A DNA stretch of 64,000 nucleotides from Paracoccaceae bacterium (lineage in GTDB: Bacteria; Pseudomonadota; Alphaproteobacteria; Rhodobacterales; Rhodobacteraceae), in contig JACONJ010000025.1 in NCBI GenBank assembly GCA_014323785.1, positions 61,676-125,675 of the forward strand, written 5' to 3'. This document shows, piece by piece, positions 37,184 to 46,425 of the stretch; the stretch's first letter is position 1; each line of letters begins with the position of its first letter. The position numbers were made by a program, and so were the translations under genes. The notes below the pieces were generated by a model. It saw only the letters and a program-made list of their open reading frames with translations, was not told the origin of the DNA and searched no databases.

Positions 37184-38680
37184 TCAGTTTTTCAGTTTTA
37201 TAGGCAAACTGTTCCGGATTGCGGTCTCAATCTCTGCGGGCAGATGCGACGGCGCGGCTTGTGCCTCAATCTCGGCAACGCGTGTGATCGCCTTGTTCCA
37301 AATGATCTGAGCACCGCTTTCCAGCCAGTCATTCACACTTTGCCGGTTGCCAAGGGCGGGATAGATATATTCCTTTGTCATCAGATCCAGTGTCTGCGCG
37401 GTGCCCAGGAAATGACCTTCACCCGTCACAACCGCCTCAATCATGTCGAGGTCAACGCAACCCTCAAACATCTCCACTCCCCGGACCGAGCGCAAGATCG
37501 CACCGCACATATCATTGTCAATAACCAGTGCTTCCTTGCTGGCTACCATGATGGAGCCCAGCATTCCGACGCTAAGGTTGATCATGTCCGCCCCGCCCTG
37601 GGCCGCCAAAGCGACGGTATAGCCCTTTTCATAGCCCGACTGCGCATCGGCGGTCTTTGCGTCCGTCATCCCCGCCGACACAGTCGAAGGCAAACCAAGT
37701 TCCAGCAAAAGCTGCGCGGCGGCGGCGTTGGCCACGGCGGCCTCACCCGAGCCACCCGTCATCGCGCCAGTCCGCAGGTCCGAGATGAACGGCAGAAAGG
37801 CAAGAATACAGGGAAAGCCGGGCTGTATCATGTTGACCAGTACAAGACCCGCCAGCGATTCCGCCAAACCTTGCGCCAGAGCACCGACCAGTGCGGCGGG
37901 GCTGGTCGCTCCGGCCTGTGCAGCCGAGCAAATCTGAAGCGGCATACCCAAGCGCACGCATTCCTGCATCACACCGCAGGCTTCCTCGGCCAGCGTCAGC
38001 GGTGGTACGACATGACAGACAGACGCAAAACAGAAAGGTTGCCTGTGAAATGACCCCTCACCACCTAAAGCCGTGTCAAACATCTCGACCACGGGTGCGA
38101 CGGTGGCTGATTCAAAAAAGCTGGTGCCAATGGGCTTCGACGTGGCCTTCATTGCAGCGAAAGCCGTGTTGATGTCGAGCGTCAACGGGTCGTCCATGTC
38201 GCGCGCCACAACGGGCCGCAAGGAATAGTGAATGCTATCACACGCATCAACAATGCGCATCAAGTCATAGACATCCTGCAAAGTACTGTCACGAAAGCTG
38301 TTTGTTACCCCGTCCAATACTTGCACCGCCGCACCGCCCGTCCCGATATGCACCCGGCCACCGCCAACCTCGATGCCGCGGTCTCGCTGAAACCCAGGCA
38401 GTTCAACCCGCGTGCATGACCTTGCGATGACATCCTCGACCAGGGCCCGCGAAAACGTGACCCGCCCATCGTCGCGGACACGCGCACCGTTTTCCACGGC
38501 CCGGGTCCGAACATCAGCAGGCGCACCGGACAGACCAATCCGCGCCAGAATGTCAAACGCGGTATCGGTGATGTACTTCAGCTTGGCCCCGTCCAAAGGC
38601 ATAAACCGCCCCCCAAACGGAGGACGCGTCACCTGCGGAGCTACCGTTTGCGCACTGCGTCTGGTTCGTGTTCGCCGCAT
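37184..38680 (-). CDS. Trimethylamine methyltransferase (MttB) family protein, without pyrrolysine codon
   Basis: Protein of 498 residues of the MttB superfamily: VHIGTGGAAVQVLDG, IHYSLRPVVARDMDD, AGATSPAALVGALAQGLAES and SAGMTDAKTADAQSGYEKG are visible. The frame has no internal TAG, so it belongs to the large non-pyrrolysine group; some members demethylate glycine betaine, proline betaine or carnitine and pass the methyl group to a corrinoid protein. No corrinoid protein, RamA-like activator or MtvA-like gene is present in the window. It is the first gene of the leftward operon with the two flavoproteins. Substrate unknown; a quaternary amine is likely from the family. Confidence 0.82.
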   Translation of the reverse strand: MRRTRTRRSAQTVAPQVTRPPFGGRFMPLDGAKLKYITDTAFDILARIGLSGAPADVRTRAVENGARVRDDGRVTFSRALVEDVIARSCTRVELPGFQRDRGIEVGGGRVHIGTGGAAVQVLDGVTNSFRDSTLQDVYDLMRIVDACDSIHYSLRPVVARDMDDPLTLDINTAFAAMKATSKPIGTSFFESATVAPVVEMFDTALGGEGSFHRQPFCFASVCHVVPPLTLAEEACGVMQECVRLGMPLQICSAAQAGATSPAALVGALAQGLAESLAGLVLVNMIQPGFPCILAFLPFISDLRTGAMTGGSGEAAVANAAAAQLLLELGLPSTVSAGMTDAKTADAQSGYEKGYTVALAAQGGADMINLSVGMLGSIMVASKEALVIDNDMCGAILRSVRGVEMFEGCVDLDMIEAVVTGEGHFLGTAQTLDLMTKEYIYPALGNRQSVNDWLESGAQIIWNKAITRVAEIEAQAAPSHLPAEIETAIRNSLPIKLKN

Positions 38681-38713
38681 GTCTGTGTTCTATTAAGAAT
38701 TAAAGTCTGGCAG

Positions 38714-38741
38714 ATTGTAGGTAATCACAACGTTGTTTCAA
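38714..38741 (-). promoter_or_regulatory. Candidate sigma-70 promoter for the mttB-like operon
   Basis: On the minus strand TTGAAA (38741-38736) and TACAAT (38719-38714) are separated by 16 bases. The perfect palindrome ACAACGTTGT (38727-38736) lies in the spacer. The start codon of the operon is at 38680, giving a leader of about 30 bases. Confidence 0.55.
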
Positions 38742-38782
38742 TTCCAAAAATTTGGTTTTTTTGACGATCTGAATTCATTCAG
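38727..38782. promoter_or_regulatory. Three inverted repeats, possible operators
   Basis: Within 56 bases there are ACAACGTTGT (38727-38736, inside the promoter spacer), CCAAA-2-TTTGG (38744-38755) and CTGAAT-2-ATTCAG (38769-38782; both arms perfect). They cover and precede the promoter, as expected for a dimeric regulator. No regulator gene is in the block. Bases 38783-39062 contain no gene I can support. Confidence 0.45.
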
Positions 38783-39062
38783 GCCAGACGTCTTGCGCAA
38801 GGTATGGGGCATCCTCTTCAGTGTGTCGGGATCGCCTGTTAAGGCCCCTTATCATCGGAGGCTCTGAAGCTTTGATCCGTCGCTCGATCATCCGGCGGTG
38901 CGTTTGATCACTTCCGGCTCGCACAGACGGAGCAGATATTGCACATGATCCTTTCCGGGCGGGCGTGTTCGGCAGTCTCGGCTTCTTAAGGTGATGTGTG
39001 CGCATAACCTACGGTGCATCTGTCCTGTCGAGGTCTCAAACATCAGCCCTTTGCAGCTTGTT

Positions 39063-39281
39063 GTTTTCAACGCCGCGGAAGAGGTCGCGCTTGACGGGTT
39101 TCTTGCGGGCCGCATCGGGTTTACGGACGTGTCGGGTGTTGCTGAAGACACGCTTGACGCAATTGCGCGGGATATTTGCCTGCACGATGTCGTGAAGACG
39201 CTTGAAACCGCGCTGCAAACGGACCATCTGTCCCGCATCAGGGCCAGGGAACAGATTGCCGCCCGACCGAGACACAGGTAA
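39063..39281 (+). pseudogene. 5'-truncated remnant of dxr
   Basis: The last 72 codons and stop of a dxr gene, starting at VFNAAEEVALDGFL, with no start codon of its own and unrelated sequence upstream. It aligns without gaps to 21852-22070 (19 differences by my count, about 11 amino-acid changes). The stop is 5 bases before the rseP ATG, the spacing expected in an original dxr-rseP operon, so this fragment is probably the native end of dxr. rseP now depends on a promoter in the 380 bases before it or on read-through. Confidence 0.85.
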
Positions 39282-39286
39282 AGTCA

Positions 39287-40615
39287 ATGGAACTCATCCC
39301 GCAGTTTGGCAATGTCGCCTTTACGATTGCCGCCTTCATCGTGGCATTGTCGGTCATCGTCGCCATCCATGAATACGGCCATTACATTGTCGGGCGATTG
39401 TTCGGCATCCATGCCCAAGTGTTTTCGATTGGTTTTGGTCCAATTCTGGCCAGCCGGGTGGACCGCCGTGGCACACGCTGGCAGGTCGCCGCGCTGCCCT
39501 TTGGCGGCTATGTAAGATTCCTGGGCGATGCCGATGCGGTGTCGGGTAAGGATACCGCCGCGATAGACGCGCTGGACCCGGCCGAACGCCGCCGGTCCAT
39601 GCAAGGTGCCCCCCTCTGGGCGCGGGCCACCACAGTGGCTGCAGGGCCGATCTTTAACTTCGCCCTGTCTGTCCTGCTCTTTGCAGGCATCGTTCTGGTC
39701 TCCGGCCAAGCAGTGGAAGAGGCGCACGTGGGCACTGTCAAATCCCTGCCAGCTGATCTTGCCGTCCTGCAAGAGGGCGATGTCATCACCGCCATCGACG
39801 GGCAAGAGGTGACCGGGCTAGACAGCCTGTTCCAGCTTGGTCGCGCGTTACCCGCCGCACCCACCGTGACCTATAATGTGGTGCGGGACGGCGAAGCGAT
39901 CACGCTTGAGGGCGCATTTCCGTTGATCCCCGTGATTGACTCCGTCTCGCCGCAATCGGCAGCACTGAGTGCAGGATTGAAACAGGGCGATGTGATCCGC
40001 GCCATTGACGGCCAGCCGATCCATGCCTTTGGCGAGTTGCGCTCTGCTGTCGATGCCTCTGCAGGGGAACCCTTGGTTCTGTCCGTCTGGCGCACGGGCG
40101 AAATGCTGGAATTCACGCTGCGCCCGCGCCGGATGGATTTGCCCCTGCCCGATGGCGGGTTTGAGACCCGCTGGCTTATCGGAATCACAGGCGGGCTGTT
40201 CTTTGACCCCGTGACCGAACCCGTAAACATACTCAAGGCGGCGGAATTCGGGATCAGCCAAACGGGCTTCATCATCCAATCCTCGCTCTCGGGCCTGTGG
40301 CACATGATTTCCGGCGCGATTTCCAGTTGCAACCTGCAAGGTCCGATCAGAATCGCTGAGACTTCGGGCGCGGCGGCAAGCCAGGGGCTGAACGATTTTA
40401 TCTGGTTCATCGCGGTTCTGTCCACGGCGGTGGGTCTGTTAAATCTGTTCCCCATCCCGGTCCTTGATGGCGGGCATCTGGTGTTCCACGCCTATGAGGC
40501 CGTGGCGGGCAAGCCGCCGCCGGACAAGGCGGTGCGGATTTTCATGAGCGTGGGTCTGTCGCTTTTGCTTCTGCTGATGCTGTTTGCACTGACCAACGAC
40601 CTGTTCTGCCCTTGA
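39287..40615 (+). CDS. rseP: Site-2 intramembrane protease RseP
   Basis: Zinc metalloprotease of 442 residues that cleaves membrane-anchored regulators such as anti-sigma factors. The zinc motif HEYGH lies in the first membrane segment (about residues 28-32), a PDZ region follows (about 120-280, GDVITAIDGQEV and GDVIRAIDGQPI indicating two PDZ copies), and the LDG motif NLFPIPVLDGGH lies near the C-terminus. In related genomes it follows dxr and precedes bamA; here gpt and fabI follow on the other strand. Confidence 0.95.
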   Translation: MELIPQFGNVAFTIAAFIVALSVIVAIHEYGHYIVGRLFGIHAQVFSIGFGPILASRVDRRGTRWQVAALPFGGYVRFLGDADAVSGKDTAAIDALDPAERRRSMQGAPLWARATTVAAGPIFNFALSVLLFAGIVLVSGQAVEEAHVGTVKSLPADLAVLQEGDVITAIDGQEVTGLDSLFQLGRALPAAPTVTYNVVRDGEAITLEGAFPLIPVIDSVSPQSAALSAGLKQGDVIRAIDGQPIHAFGELRSAVDASAGEPLVLSVWRTGEMLEFTLRPRRMDLPLPDGGFETRWLIGITGGLFFDPVTEPVNILKAAEFGISQTGFIIQSSLSGLWHMISGAISSCNLQGPIRIAETSGAAASQGLNDFIWFIAVLSTAVGLLNLFPIPVLDGGHLVFHAYEAVAGKPPPDKAVRIFMSVGLSLLLLLMLFALTNDLFCP

Positions 40616-40773
40616 ACCCTGTTCAGAATAGGTGGGTATCAGCAAACGGCCACGTTTGTTGACAATTGCGATGGATGGCCTTCTACACCAGAACAGGCAA
40701 AACACACTGTTCGAATCGGGAAGGGGCGCGGGGAAAGGCTTGTCCGATTTGCGGCCCTCGTCCGGTCACAGAC

Positions 40774-41295
40774 TCACTCTGTTTCGCGATAAGGTTCCAC
40801 GTATTGCAGGGCCATGTCCCAAGGAAAGAAAATCCAGGTCTCCTGGCTAACCCCGGTGATGAAGGTATCGACCATCGGTTCACCCTCTGGCTTGGCGTAG
40901 ACCGTGGCGAAATGTGCCTTGGGGTAAAGCTGCCGGACAAGTTCCAGCGTTTTACCCGTATCCACCAGGTCATCAACGATCAGCGCACCCTCTCCATCGC
41001 CCATCATGGTGCTGTCCGGGCTTTTGAGTACCTCTGTTTCCCGCCGCTGGTCGGCCCTGCCGCCGCCGGAATGGTAGGATTGCACGCTGATCGTGTCGAC
41101 CATGCGGATGTCCAACTCTCTTGCCACAATCATCGCCGGGGCCATCCCGCCCCGGGTGATCGCGACCACCGCCCGCCAGGCACCGTCCTCTCCGGGTCCG
41201 CGTTTGTCCAGCCGCCAAGCCAGTGCACGCGCATCGCGATGCAACTGGTCCCACGAGACGTGAAAGCCTTTTTCATGGGGCAGGGGATTGATCAT
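40774..41295 (-). CDS. gpt: Xanthine-guanine phosphoribosyltransferase
   Basis: Purine salvage enzyme of 173 residues that converts guanine and xanthine to the nucleotides with PRPP. The PRPP-binding motif [13 protein letters not shown] is at about residues 102-114, [12 protein letters not shown] is the pyrophosphate-binding region, and the C-terminus holds the purine-binding [10 protein letters not shown]. It lies 4 bases downstream of fabI on the same strand and may be co-transcribed. Confidence 0.93.
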   Translation of the reverse strand: MINPLPHEKGFHVSWDQLHRDARALAWRLDKRGPGEDGAWRAVVAITRGGMAPAMIVARELDIRMVDTISVQSYHSGGGRADQRRETEVLKSPDSTMMGDGEGALIVDDLVDTGKTLELVRQLYPKAHFATVYAKPEGEPMVDTFITGVSQETWIFFPWDMALQYVEPYRETE

Positions 41296-41299
41296 CTGG

Positions 41300-42112
41300 T
41301 CAGGTGTCTTTCCTTTCCAGCGACATGTCTGGTGCTTCAGGGTTTTTCATCCCGATCACGTGGTAGCCGCTGTCAACATGCAGCACCTCGCCTGTGACTG
41401 CGCTTGACATATCCGACAAAAGGTAAAATGCGGATTGGCCGACCTCGTCCTGGGTGACGGTGCGGCGCAGCGGGCTGTTATGCTCATTCCATTTCAGGAT
41501 ATAGCGGAAATCCCCGATGCCCGAGGCGGCCAGCGTCTTGATCGTGCCTGCGCTGATTGCGTTCACACGAATACCGTTGCGGCCCAAATCCTCAGCCAGA
41601 TACATCACGCTTGCCTCCAGTGCCGCCTTGGCAACCCCCATAACATTGTAATGCGGCATCACCTTTTCTGAGCCATAATATGTCAGCGTCAGAAGAGAGC
41701 CGCCCTTGGGCATCATCCTCTCGGCCCGCTGGCAGACTGCGGTAAAAGAGTAGACAGAGATGTTCATCGTCATCCCGAAATTCGCAAGGCTGGTATCCAA
41801 ATACCGACCACGAAGCTCATTTTTGTCTGAAAAACCAATGGCGTGGACTACAAAATCAAGGCTGTCCCATCGCTCTTTCAGCATGTTGAACAGGGCGTCC
41901 AGGCTCGCTTCATCGGCGACATCGCATGGCAGGACAATGTTGCTGCCGAGTGCCGCGGCCAGGGGCCCTACACGCTTGAGCAGCTGGTCACTCTGATAGG
42001 AAAAGGCAAGCCCGGCCCCTTCAGCCGCCAGTGCCTTGGCAATTCCCCAAGCGATGGACTTGTCATTGGCGAGTCCCATGATCAGCCCGCGTTTCCCGCT
42101 CATCAACCCCAT
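41300..42112 (-). CDS. fabI: Enoyl-[acyl-carrier-protein] reductase (NADH)
   Basis: Reduces trans-2-enoyl-ACP in fatty acid elongation. The 270 residues show the FabI-specific NADH site [27 protein letters not shown], and the catalytic Tyr and Lys in [14 protein letters not shown], then [17 protein letters not shown] set the start at 42112 with GGAG about 6 bases upstream; an in-frame start at 42331 would add 73 residues not found in the family. The 347 bases to the divergent dehydratase gene hold no further gene or clear promoter I can support. Confidence 0.95.
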   Translation of the reverse strand: MGLMSGKRGLIMGLANDKSIAWGIAKALAAEGAGLAFSYQSDQLLKRVGPLAAALGSNIVLPCDVADEASLDALFNMLKERWDSLDFVVHAIGFSDKNELRGRYLDTSLANFGMTMNISVYSFTAVCQRAERMMPKGGSLLTLTYYGSEKVMPHYNVMGVAKAALEASVMYLAEDLGRNGIRVNAISAGTIKTLAASGIGDFRYILKWNEHNSPLRRTVTQDEVGQSAFYLLSDMSSAVTGEVLHVDSGYHVIGMKNPEAPDMSLERKDT

Positions 42113-42459
42113 GGATGCTCCAGTTTCGGTGTTTCTTCCGCGATAATGCCCCCAAGGTTTAGGCCATTGGCCAAGGTGCTTCAAGAGAGCCCAGACACGC
42201 CTTACTGCCCGCTTTGCCGGGCACTTGGCTGGGGGGCCATATTGGGCAAGTTCAGACCGTGTTTGACACGTGCCAACCTGATGCAGCATTGGGGGGGGCG
42301 AACCTTCACTTAACCTGTCAGCAGATAGCACCGTTCAGAGCTGAAGCACGTCACGCATAAAAGAAGGGGCACCACGCCCTTGTTTTGACCAGCAGCGATC
42401 CGATAGGCTGGTTGCATCCGGTTATCCGGGGCTTGAGTTTCCCCATTGGGAACAGGCAG

Positions 42460-44229
42460 ATGTCCAGCACCCGCGCCAATCACCGCTATCGCAGCCGGGA
42501 ATGGTTCGACAACCCGAACAATCCGGGCATGACCGCGCTTTATCTGGAGCGCTACCAGAATCAGGCTTTCACGCGAGAGGAGTTGCAGGCGGCACAGCCC
42601 ATCATCGGGATTGCGCAGACCGGATCAGATCTGGTGCCGTGCAACAAGATTCATGTTTTCCTGATTGACCGAATCAAGGCGGGCATCCGGGATGCAGGTG
42701 GCCTCCCGATGGAGTTCCCGGTGCATCCAATCCAGGAGACTGGCAAGCGGCCAACCGCGGCACTGGACCGCAACCTGCAATATATTAGCTTGGTTGAGGT
42801 GCTGCATGGCTACCCGATTGACGGGGTCGTTCTGACCACCGGGTGTGACAAGACCACACCGGCGATGCTGATGGGGGCGGCGACGGTGGATTTGCCGGCG
42901 ATTGCCTTGAATGGCGGGCCGATGCTGGATGGCTGGTGGAATGGAAAGCGTGCGGGCGCGGGCACGATCATCTGGGAAAGCCGCCGCCTGCTGGCCGAAG
43001 GCAGGATCGATTATGAAGAGTTCATGCAGCGCGCCTGTTCCTCTTCGCCCTCGCTGGGCCATTGCAACACGATGGGCACGGCGTTGACCATGAATGCCCT
43101 GGCCGAGGCCCTGGGCATGACCCTGCCCGGTTCTGCCGCGATCCCCGCGCCCTTTCGGGAGCGGATGAGTATGGCCTATGCCACCGGGCGGCGCATTGTC
43201 GGCATGGTGAAAGAGGATTTGAAGCCATCTGACATCCTTACCCGGCAAGCCTTTGAAAACGCGATCAAAGTCAACACGGCGATTGGCGGATCAACCAATG
43301 CGCCCCCGCATTTGCAGGCCCTGGCGCGCCATGCCGGGGTGGCACTTGATGTGAAGGATTGGGAAATCCTGGGCCATCACATGCCGCTGCTGGTGAACCT
43401 GCAGCCCGCGGGTGAATATTTGGGCGAGAGTTTCTTTCGCGCGGGCGGTGTGCCTGCGGTGATGGGGGAGCTGCTGGCGGCGGGCCATCTGCATGGCGGC
43501 GTGATGACAGCCAGTGGCCAGCCCTTGTCCAGGGCCCTGGGGCATGTGCGCAGCCTGGACCGGGATGTGATCCGCCCCGCTGATCAGCCCTTGCGGGAAA
43601 AGGCGGGCTTTCTGGTGCTCTCCGGCAATCTGTTTGCATCAGCCCTGATGAAAACCTGCGTCATATCAAAGGATTTCCGAACGCGGTTCCTGAACGACGG
43701 TTTTTTTGAGGGCAGGGCCATGGTGTTCGAAGGCCCCGAAGATTATCACGACAGGATTAACAACGCCGCCCTGGGCATTGATCAGAAAACGATCTTGTTT
43801 ATTCGCAATGTGGGGTGTGTTGGCTATCCGGGGTCTGCCGAGGTGGTGAATATGCAGCCCCCCGATGCCCTGATCCGGGCGGGCATCCCGCATCTGCCGA
43901 CGGTCGGCGATGGGCGCCAATCGGGCACGTCCGAGAGTCCCTCGATCCTCAACGCCTCCCCCGAGGCGGCGGTGGGCGGCGGGCTGGCCCTGTTGCAAAC
44001 CGGAGATCGGGTGCGGCTGGATATCACTGCCGGGCGCATGGATGCCCTGGTGCCCAAGGCAGAGTGGGCGGCACGGCAAGCGGCCTGGACCCCGCCGAAC
44101 CTGCACCATCAAACCCCGTGGCAAGAAATCTATCGCCGCCATGTCGGACAATTGGCCGATGGCGGCTGCCTGGAACTGGCCACGGCCTACCAGCGCATCG
44201 CCCGCGATGTGCCCCGCGATAACCACTAA
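42460..44229 (+). CDS. IlvD/Edd-family sugar-acid dehydratase
   Basis: Dehydratase of 589 residues using an iron-sulfur cluster. Cluster cysteines are expected in SDLVPCNKIH, TTGCDKTTPAML and SLGHCNTMGTAL. The N-terminal SREWFDNPNNPGMTALYLER is typical of the aldonate branch (L-arabonate, D-xylonate and related acids) rather than of dihydroxy-acid dehydratase IlvD. It would turn an aldonic acid into its 2-keto-3-deoxy form. The start at 42460 fits the family; an upstream start at 42385 adds 25 unusual residues. No sugar transporter or oxidase gene is next to it. Confidence 0.85.
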   Translation: MSSTRANHRYRSREWFDNPNNPGMTALYLERYQNQAFTREELQAAQPIIGIAQTGSDLVPCNKIHVFLIDRIKAGIRDAGGLPMEFPVHPIQETGKRPTAALDRNLQYISLVEVLHGYPIDGVVLTTGCDKTTPAMLMGAATVDLPAIALNGGPMLDGWWNGKRAGAGTIIWESRRLLAEGRIDYEEFMQRACSSSPSLGHCNTMGTALTMNALAEALGMTLPGSAAIPAPFRERMSMAYATGRRIVGMVKEDLKPSDILTRQAFENAIKVNTAIGGSTNAPPHLQALARHAGVALDVKDWEILGHHMPLLVNLQPAGEYLGESFFRAGGVPAVMGELLAAGHLHGGVMTASGQPLSRALGHVRSLDRDVIRPADQPLREKAGFLVLSGNLFASALMKTCVISKDFRTRFLNDGFFEGRAMVFEGPEDYHDRINNAALGIDQKTILFIRNVGCVGYPGSAEVVNMQPPDALIRAGIPHLPTVGDGRQSGTSESPSILNASPEAAVGGGLALLQTGDRVRLDITAGRMDALVPKAEWAARQAAWTPPNLHHQTPWQEIYRRHVGQLADGGCLELATAYQRIARDVPRDNH

Positions 44230-44309
44230 GACAGGCGAAGCAAAACCCCCGGTCTGCTGTCCGGCCGACATGCCAAACGGGGATGCGGCCAGCACTGCGC
44301 GGTAATGGG

Positions 44310-46239
44310 CTACTCCTTGTCCACGTCTTCCGGTTGGGCTTCCGGCACATTCGGCGCGGGCCAGATGCGAATTGCCATATCCGCCAGGGCCATGCCCCGT
44401 TCCCTGATGTCGCGCTCACTCCAGCTCGCTTTGTCCATGAACCATTTATTCAGGAAAAGGCCGCTGTGCTCTTTCATCTTTTCCCGTTTATCAAGAAAAC
44501 CCTTGTTGCCTGACGATATATTCAGCCCGCTGGTCAACAGCGTGAGGTTGCCGAGCGTGTGAAGAACCCTGTTGCGCGTTTCGGCTTTCGTATCGTTGGA
44601 CGAACGTTCAACAAATTCCCCGTCTTCAAAAGGCCATGCCTCTGTCCATGTCTGGGGCAGGACGTGCTCGGTCCAAAGTCTCTTTGGCATTACTGTCGGT
44701 TCTGCAAACCTGGAGCGGCTGGCCAGTTCCAATTCCCACAGCACATCTTGGATTCGCATTTGCGGGGCCAATCTGTATGCTGGCTGCGAACAGATTGCCT
44801 GACGGAACTCCTGATCCGTTGGAAAGCGGGTGCTGTCGCCGGTGCGCTGACCAAAATACCCTTCGAAAGTGGCGACAGATGGACCATTCCGGATGAACGC
44901 CTGTGCCAAGCCTTGAAAAACCTGGTTGAGATTCTTTGGGGTCAGTGCCGACAGGGCCCGACGCACGATGTAGGAATACATCAAGTGATAGAGTTTGCGC
45001 TTGGCCTCCGCCTCAATGCGAGCGGCGTTGATCTGCATGGCCACTGGATAGGCCGTTGTGACCTGCCATGCTGCCAGTTTGCGCCCAAGCCAGTGCAGAT
45101 CCTTGTCCTTGTCCCGGTGCCCTTCGAGCGTTTGATAGATCGGTGAATATATCCGAAGTAGGTAGAGTTCTTCCTCAACCCTCCCAAACCGCAGCCTGCC
45201 TTGTGGAACGGCGAACGCCCGATATTCGGCATAGAGTTCACGCATCGAAATATTTTGACCAGTTTCGGCGACCAGAACATGGGCCAGGAAATGGTCAATC
45301 CGGGGCCTTCTTGGGCTGGCGAAGGGCGCAGGGTCTTTCCACCAGGGATCATCGAAGGCACCCCACAACTTATCGTAGAGGTCTTCGACCTCGCCCCCCT
45401 CCCTCTCGGCGCGATGGAAGATGTTGTTGCGCACAAGATCCATGGCAAGCAGCGGCTCACCTCGAGAGTTCAGCGTCTCAAAAATCACCTGCGCGTCGTC
45501 GCCCTCGCCCAGCATGATGACAACCAGTTTCATCCGGTTCAGCAGGGCGGCAAGCAATGCCTCCAGACGATTCTGGATCGCTGTGCTGGTATCGGTCTCA
45601 TCCCCAATGGTTGGGGTTTCACCCTCCCCCCTCATCTTCTTCACGCAACTCGGCATAGCCGAACTGGGCGAAATGGTCGATCAGCCGATAGAACTTATCA
45701 TACGCATAAAGTGCGCGGACCTGCGTGTTCTTTGGAACTCGACCTCCCCGGTAGTAATCCTTGTGCAGATTTCTGATCGTGTTCGATTCTTTCTCCACGA
45801 TGTCGTGGAAGAGATCCCGATCCGAACGCGTCGGTACCAGTTTGAACCGGGCCTGCTGGTCGTCTTTCGGCCCGGGAGTGTTGAACAGATAGCCGTGCAC
45901 ATTTTCGGCGATGTCTTCGCATTCGTGCTTGCGTGCGACCTCACGCAGGGCGGCGAGGAACAACTGAAAGGTGGTCAGCCGCTGCTGTCCGTCGACGATC
46001 TGCATCCGGGGTGTAACGCCAATCTGGGCTGCTGCACCGATGGGGGAAAGGATCAGTGCCCCCATGTAGTGCTGAAACCGGCTTCCCCCTTCCAAAACCT
46101 CGATGGCCTTGGCCTGTACATCCTCCCAGAACGGTATGAGCTGCTCATCCTGCCATTGGTATTGCCGCTGATAGAGCGGTACCATGAAACGGCGACCATC
46201 TCGCAGGATTTCTACGACGGTGTAATCTTTAAGGTGCAT
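44310..46239 (-). pseudogene. GmrSD-like (DUF262/DUF1524) restriction protein with a frameshift
   Basis: Two frames on the minus strand together make one protein of about 640 residues. The first (46239-45619) carries the DUF262 part: VPLYQRQYQW near the start and the nucleotide-binding DGQQRLTT. The second (to 44310) carries NRMKLVVIMLGEGDDAQVIF and the DUF1524 nuclease part with EHVLPQTW and LGNLTLLTSGLN. The frames meet at a run of six G (minus strand; 45626-45632 region); five G would restore one continuous frame. Intact relatives are modification-dependent type IV restriction enzymes. It stands alone between a metabolic gene and prfA. Sequencing error, phase variation or true decay cannot be told apart. 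Confidence 0.8.
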
Positions 46240-46425
46240 CTGCCTCCCCCTCTGGCCGCATGTTCCCTGACCTGGACAGCCTTCAACATGGTGACATTGC
46301 CAGGATACAGGGTTAACGTCAAACGCCTTGTGTCAAGCCCGCCATCAACGGCGCAAACAGCCGTCGGGATGGGTTTGGTACGGACCCCCTTGACCTTTTG
46401 ACGCCCGCGCACCAAAACCCTGCCC

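Larger units (their letters stand above)
22071..39062. other. Accessory catabolic block inserted between dxr and rseP
   Basis: The block separates two genes that are normally adjacent and is bounded by the diverged dxr-end repeat. It holds two converging gene groups: a rightward TRAP/dehydrogenase/PLP/D-glutamate cyclase-like operon and a leftward aminotransferase/flavoprotein/methyltransferase set. I find no integrase, transposase or tRNA at either end, so the mechanism is more likely homologous recombination or a duplication event than a typical integrative element. Acquired status is an inference from position and repeat. Confidence 0.65.

Noticed and set aside
37184..38680. Pyrrolysine-containing MttB
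   Set aside because: The frame has no internal TAG codon and no pyl genes are visible; it belongs to the non-pyrrolysine group.
38775..39005. Basic 76-residue frame on the minus strand (possible transposase fragment)
   Set aside because: Rich in Arg and Pro without a recognisable motif; more likely a chance frame in GC-rich sequence at the edge of the block.
22071..39062. Integrative conjugative element or prophage
   Set aside because: No integrase, excisionase, relaxase, phage structural or conjugation gene is seen, and no tRNA gene is at the ends.
41300..42331. Extended FabI with a 73-residue N-terminal leader
   Set aside because: The leader is Arg/Pro/Cys-rich and unlike the family; GGAG supports the start at 42112.
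42113..42459. TTGACA near 42267 as promoter of the dehydratase gene
   Set aside because: No acceptable -10 element lies 16-18 bases downstream, and the distance to the start codon is about 190 bases.
45619..46239. DUF262 part as a separate complete gene
   Set aside because: The downstream frame continues the same domain without its own plausible start or ribosome-binding site, and one base restores a single frame.
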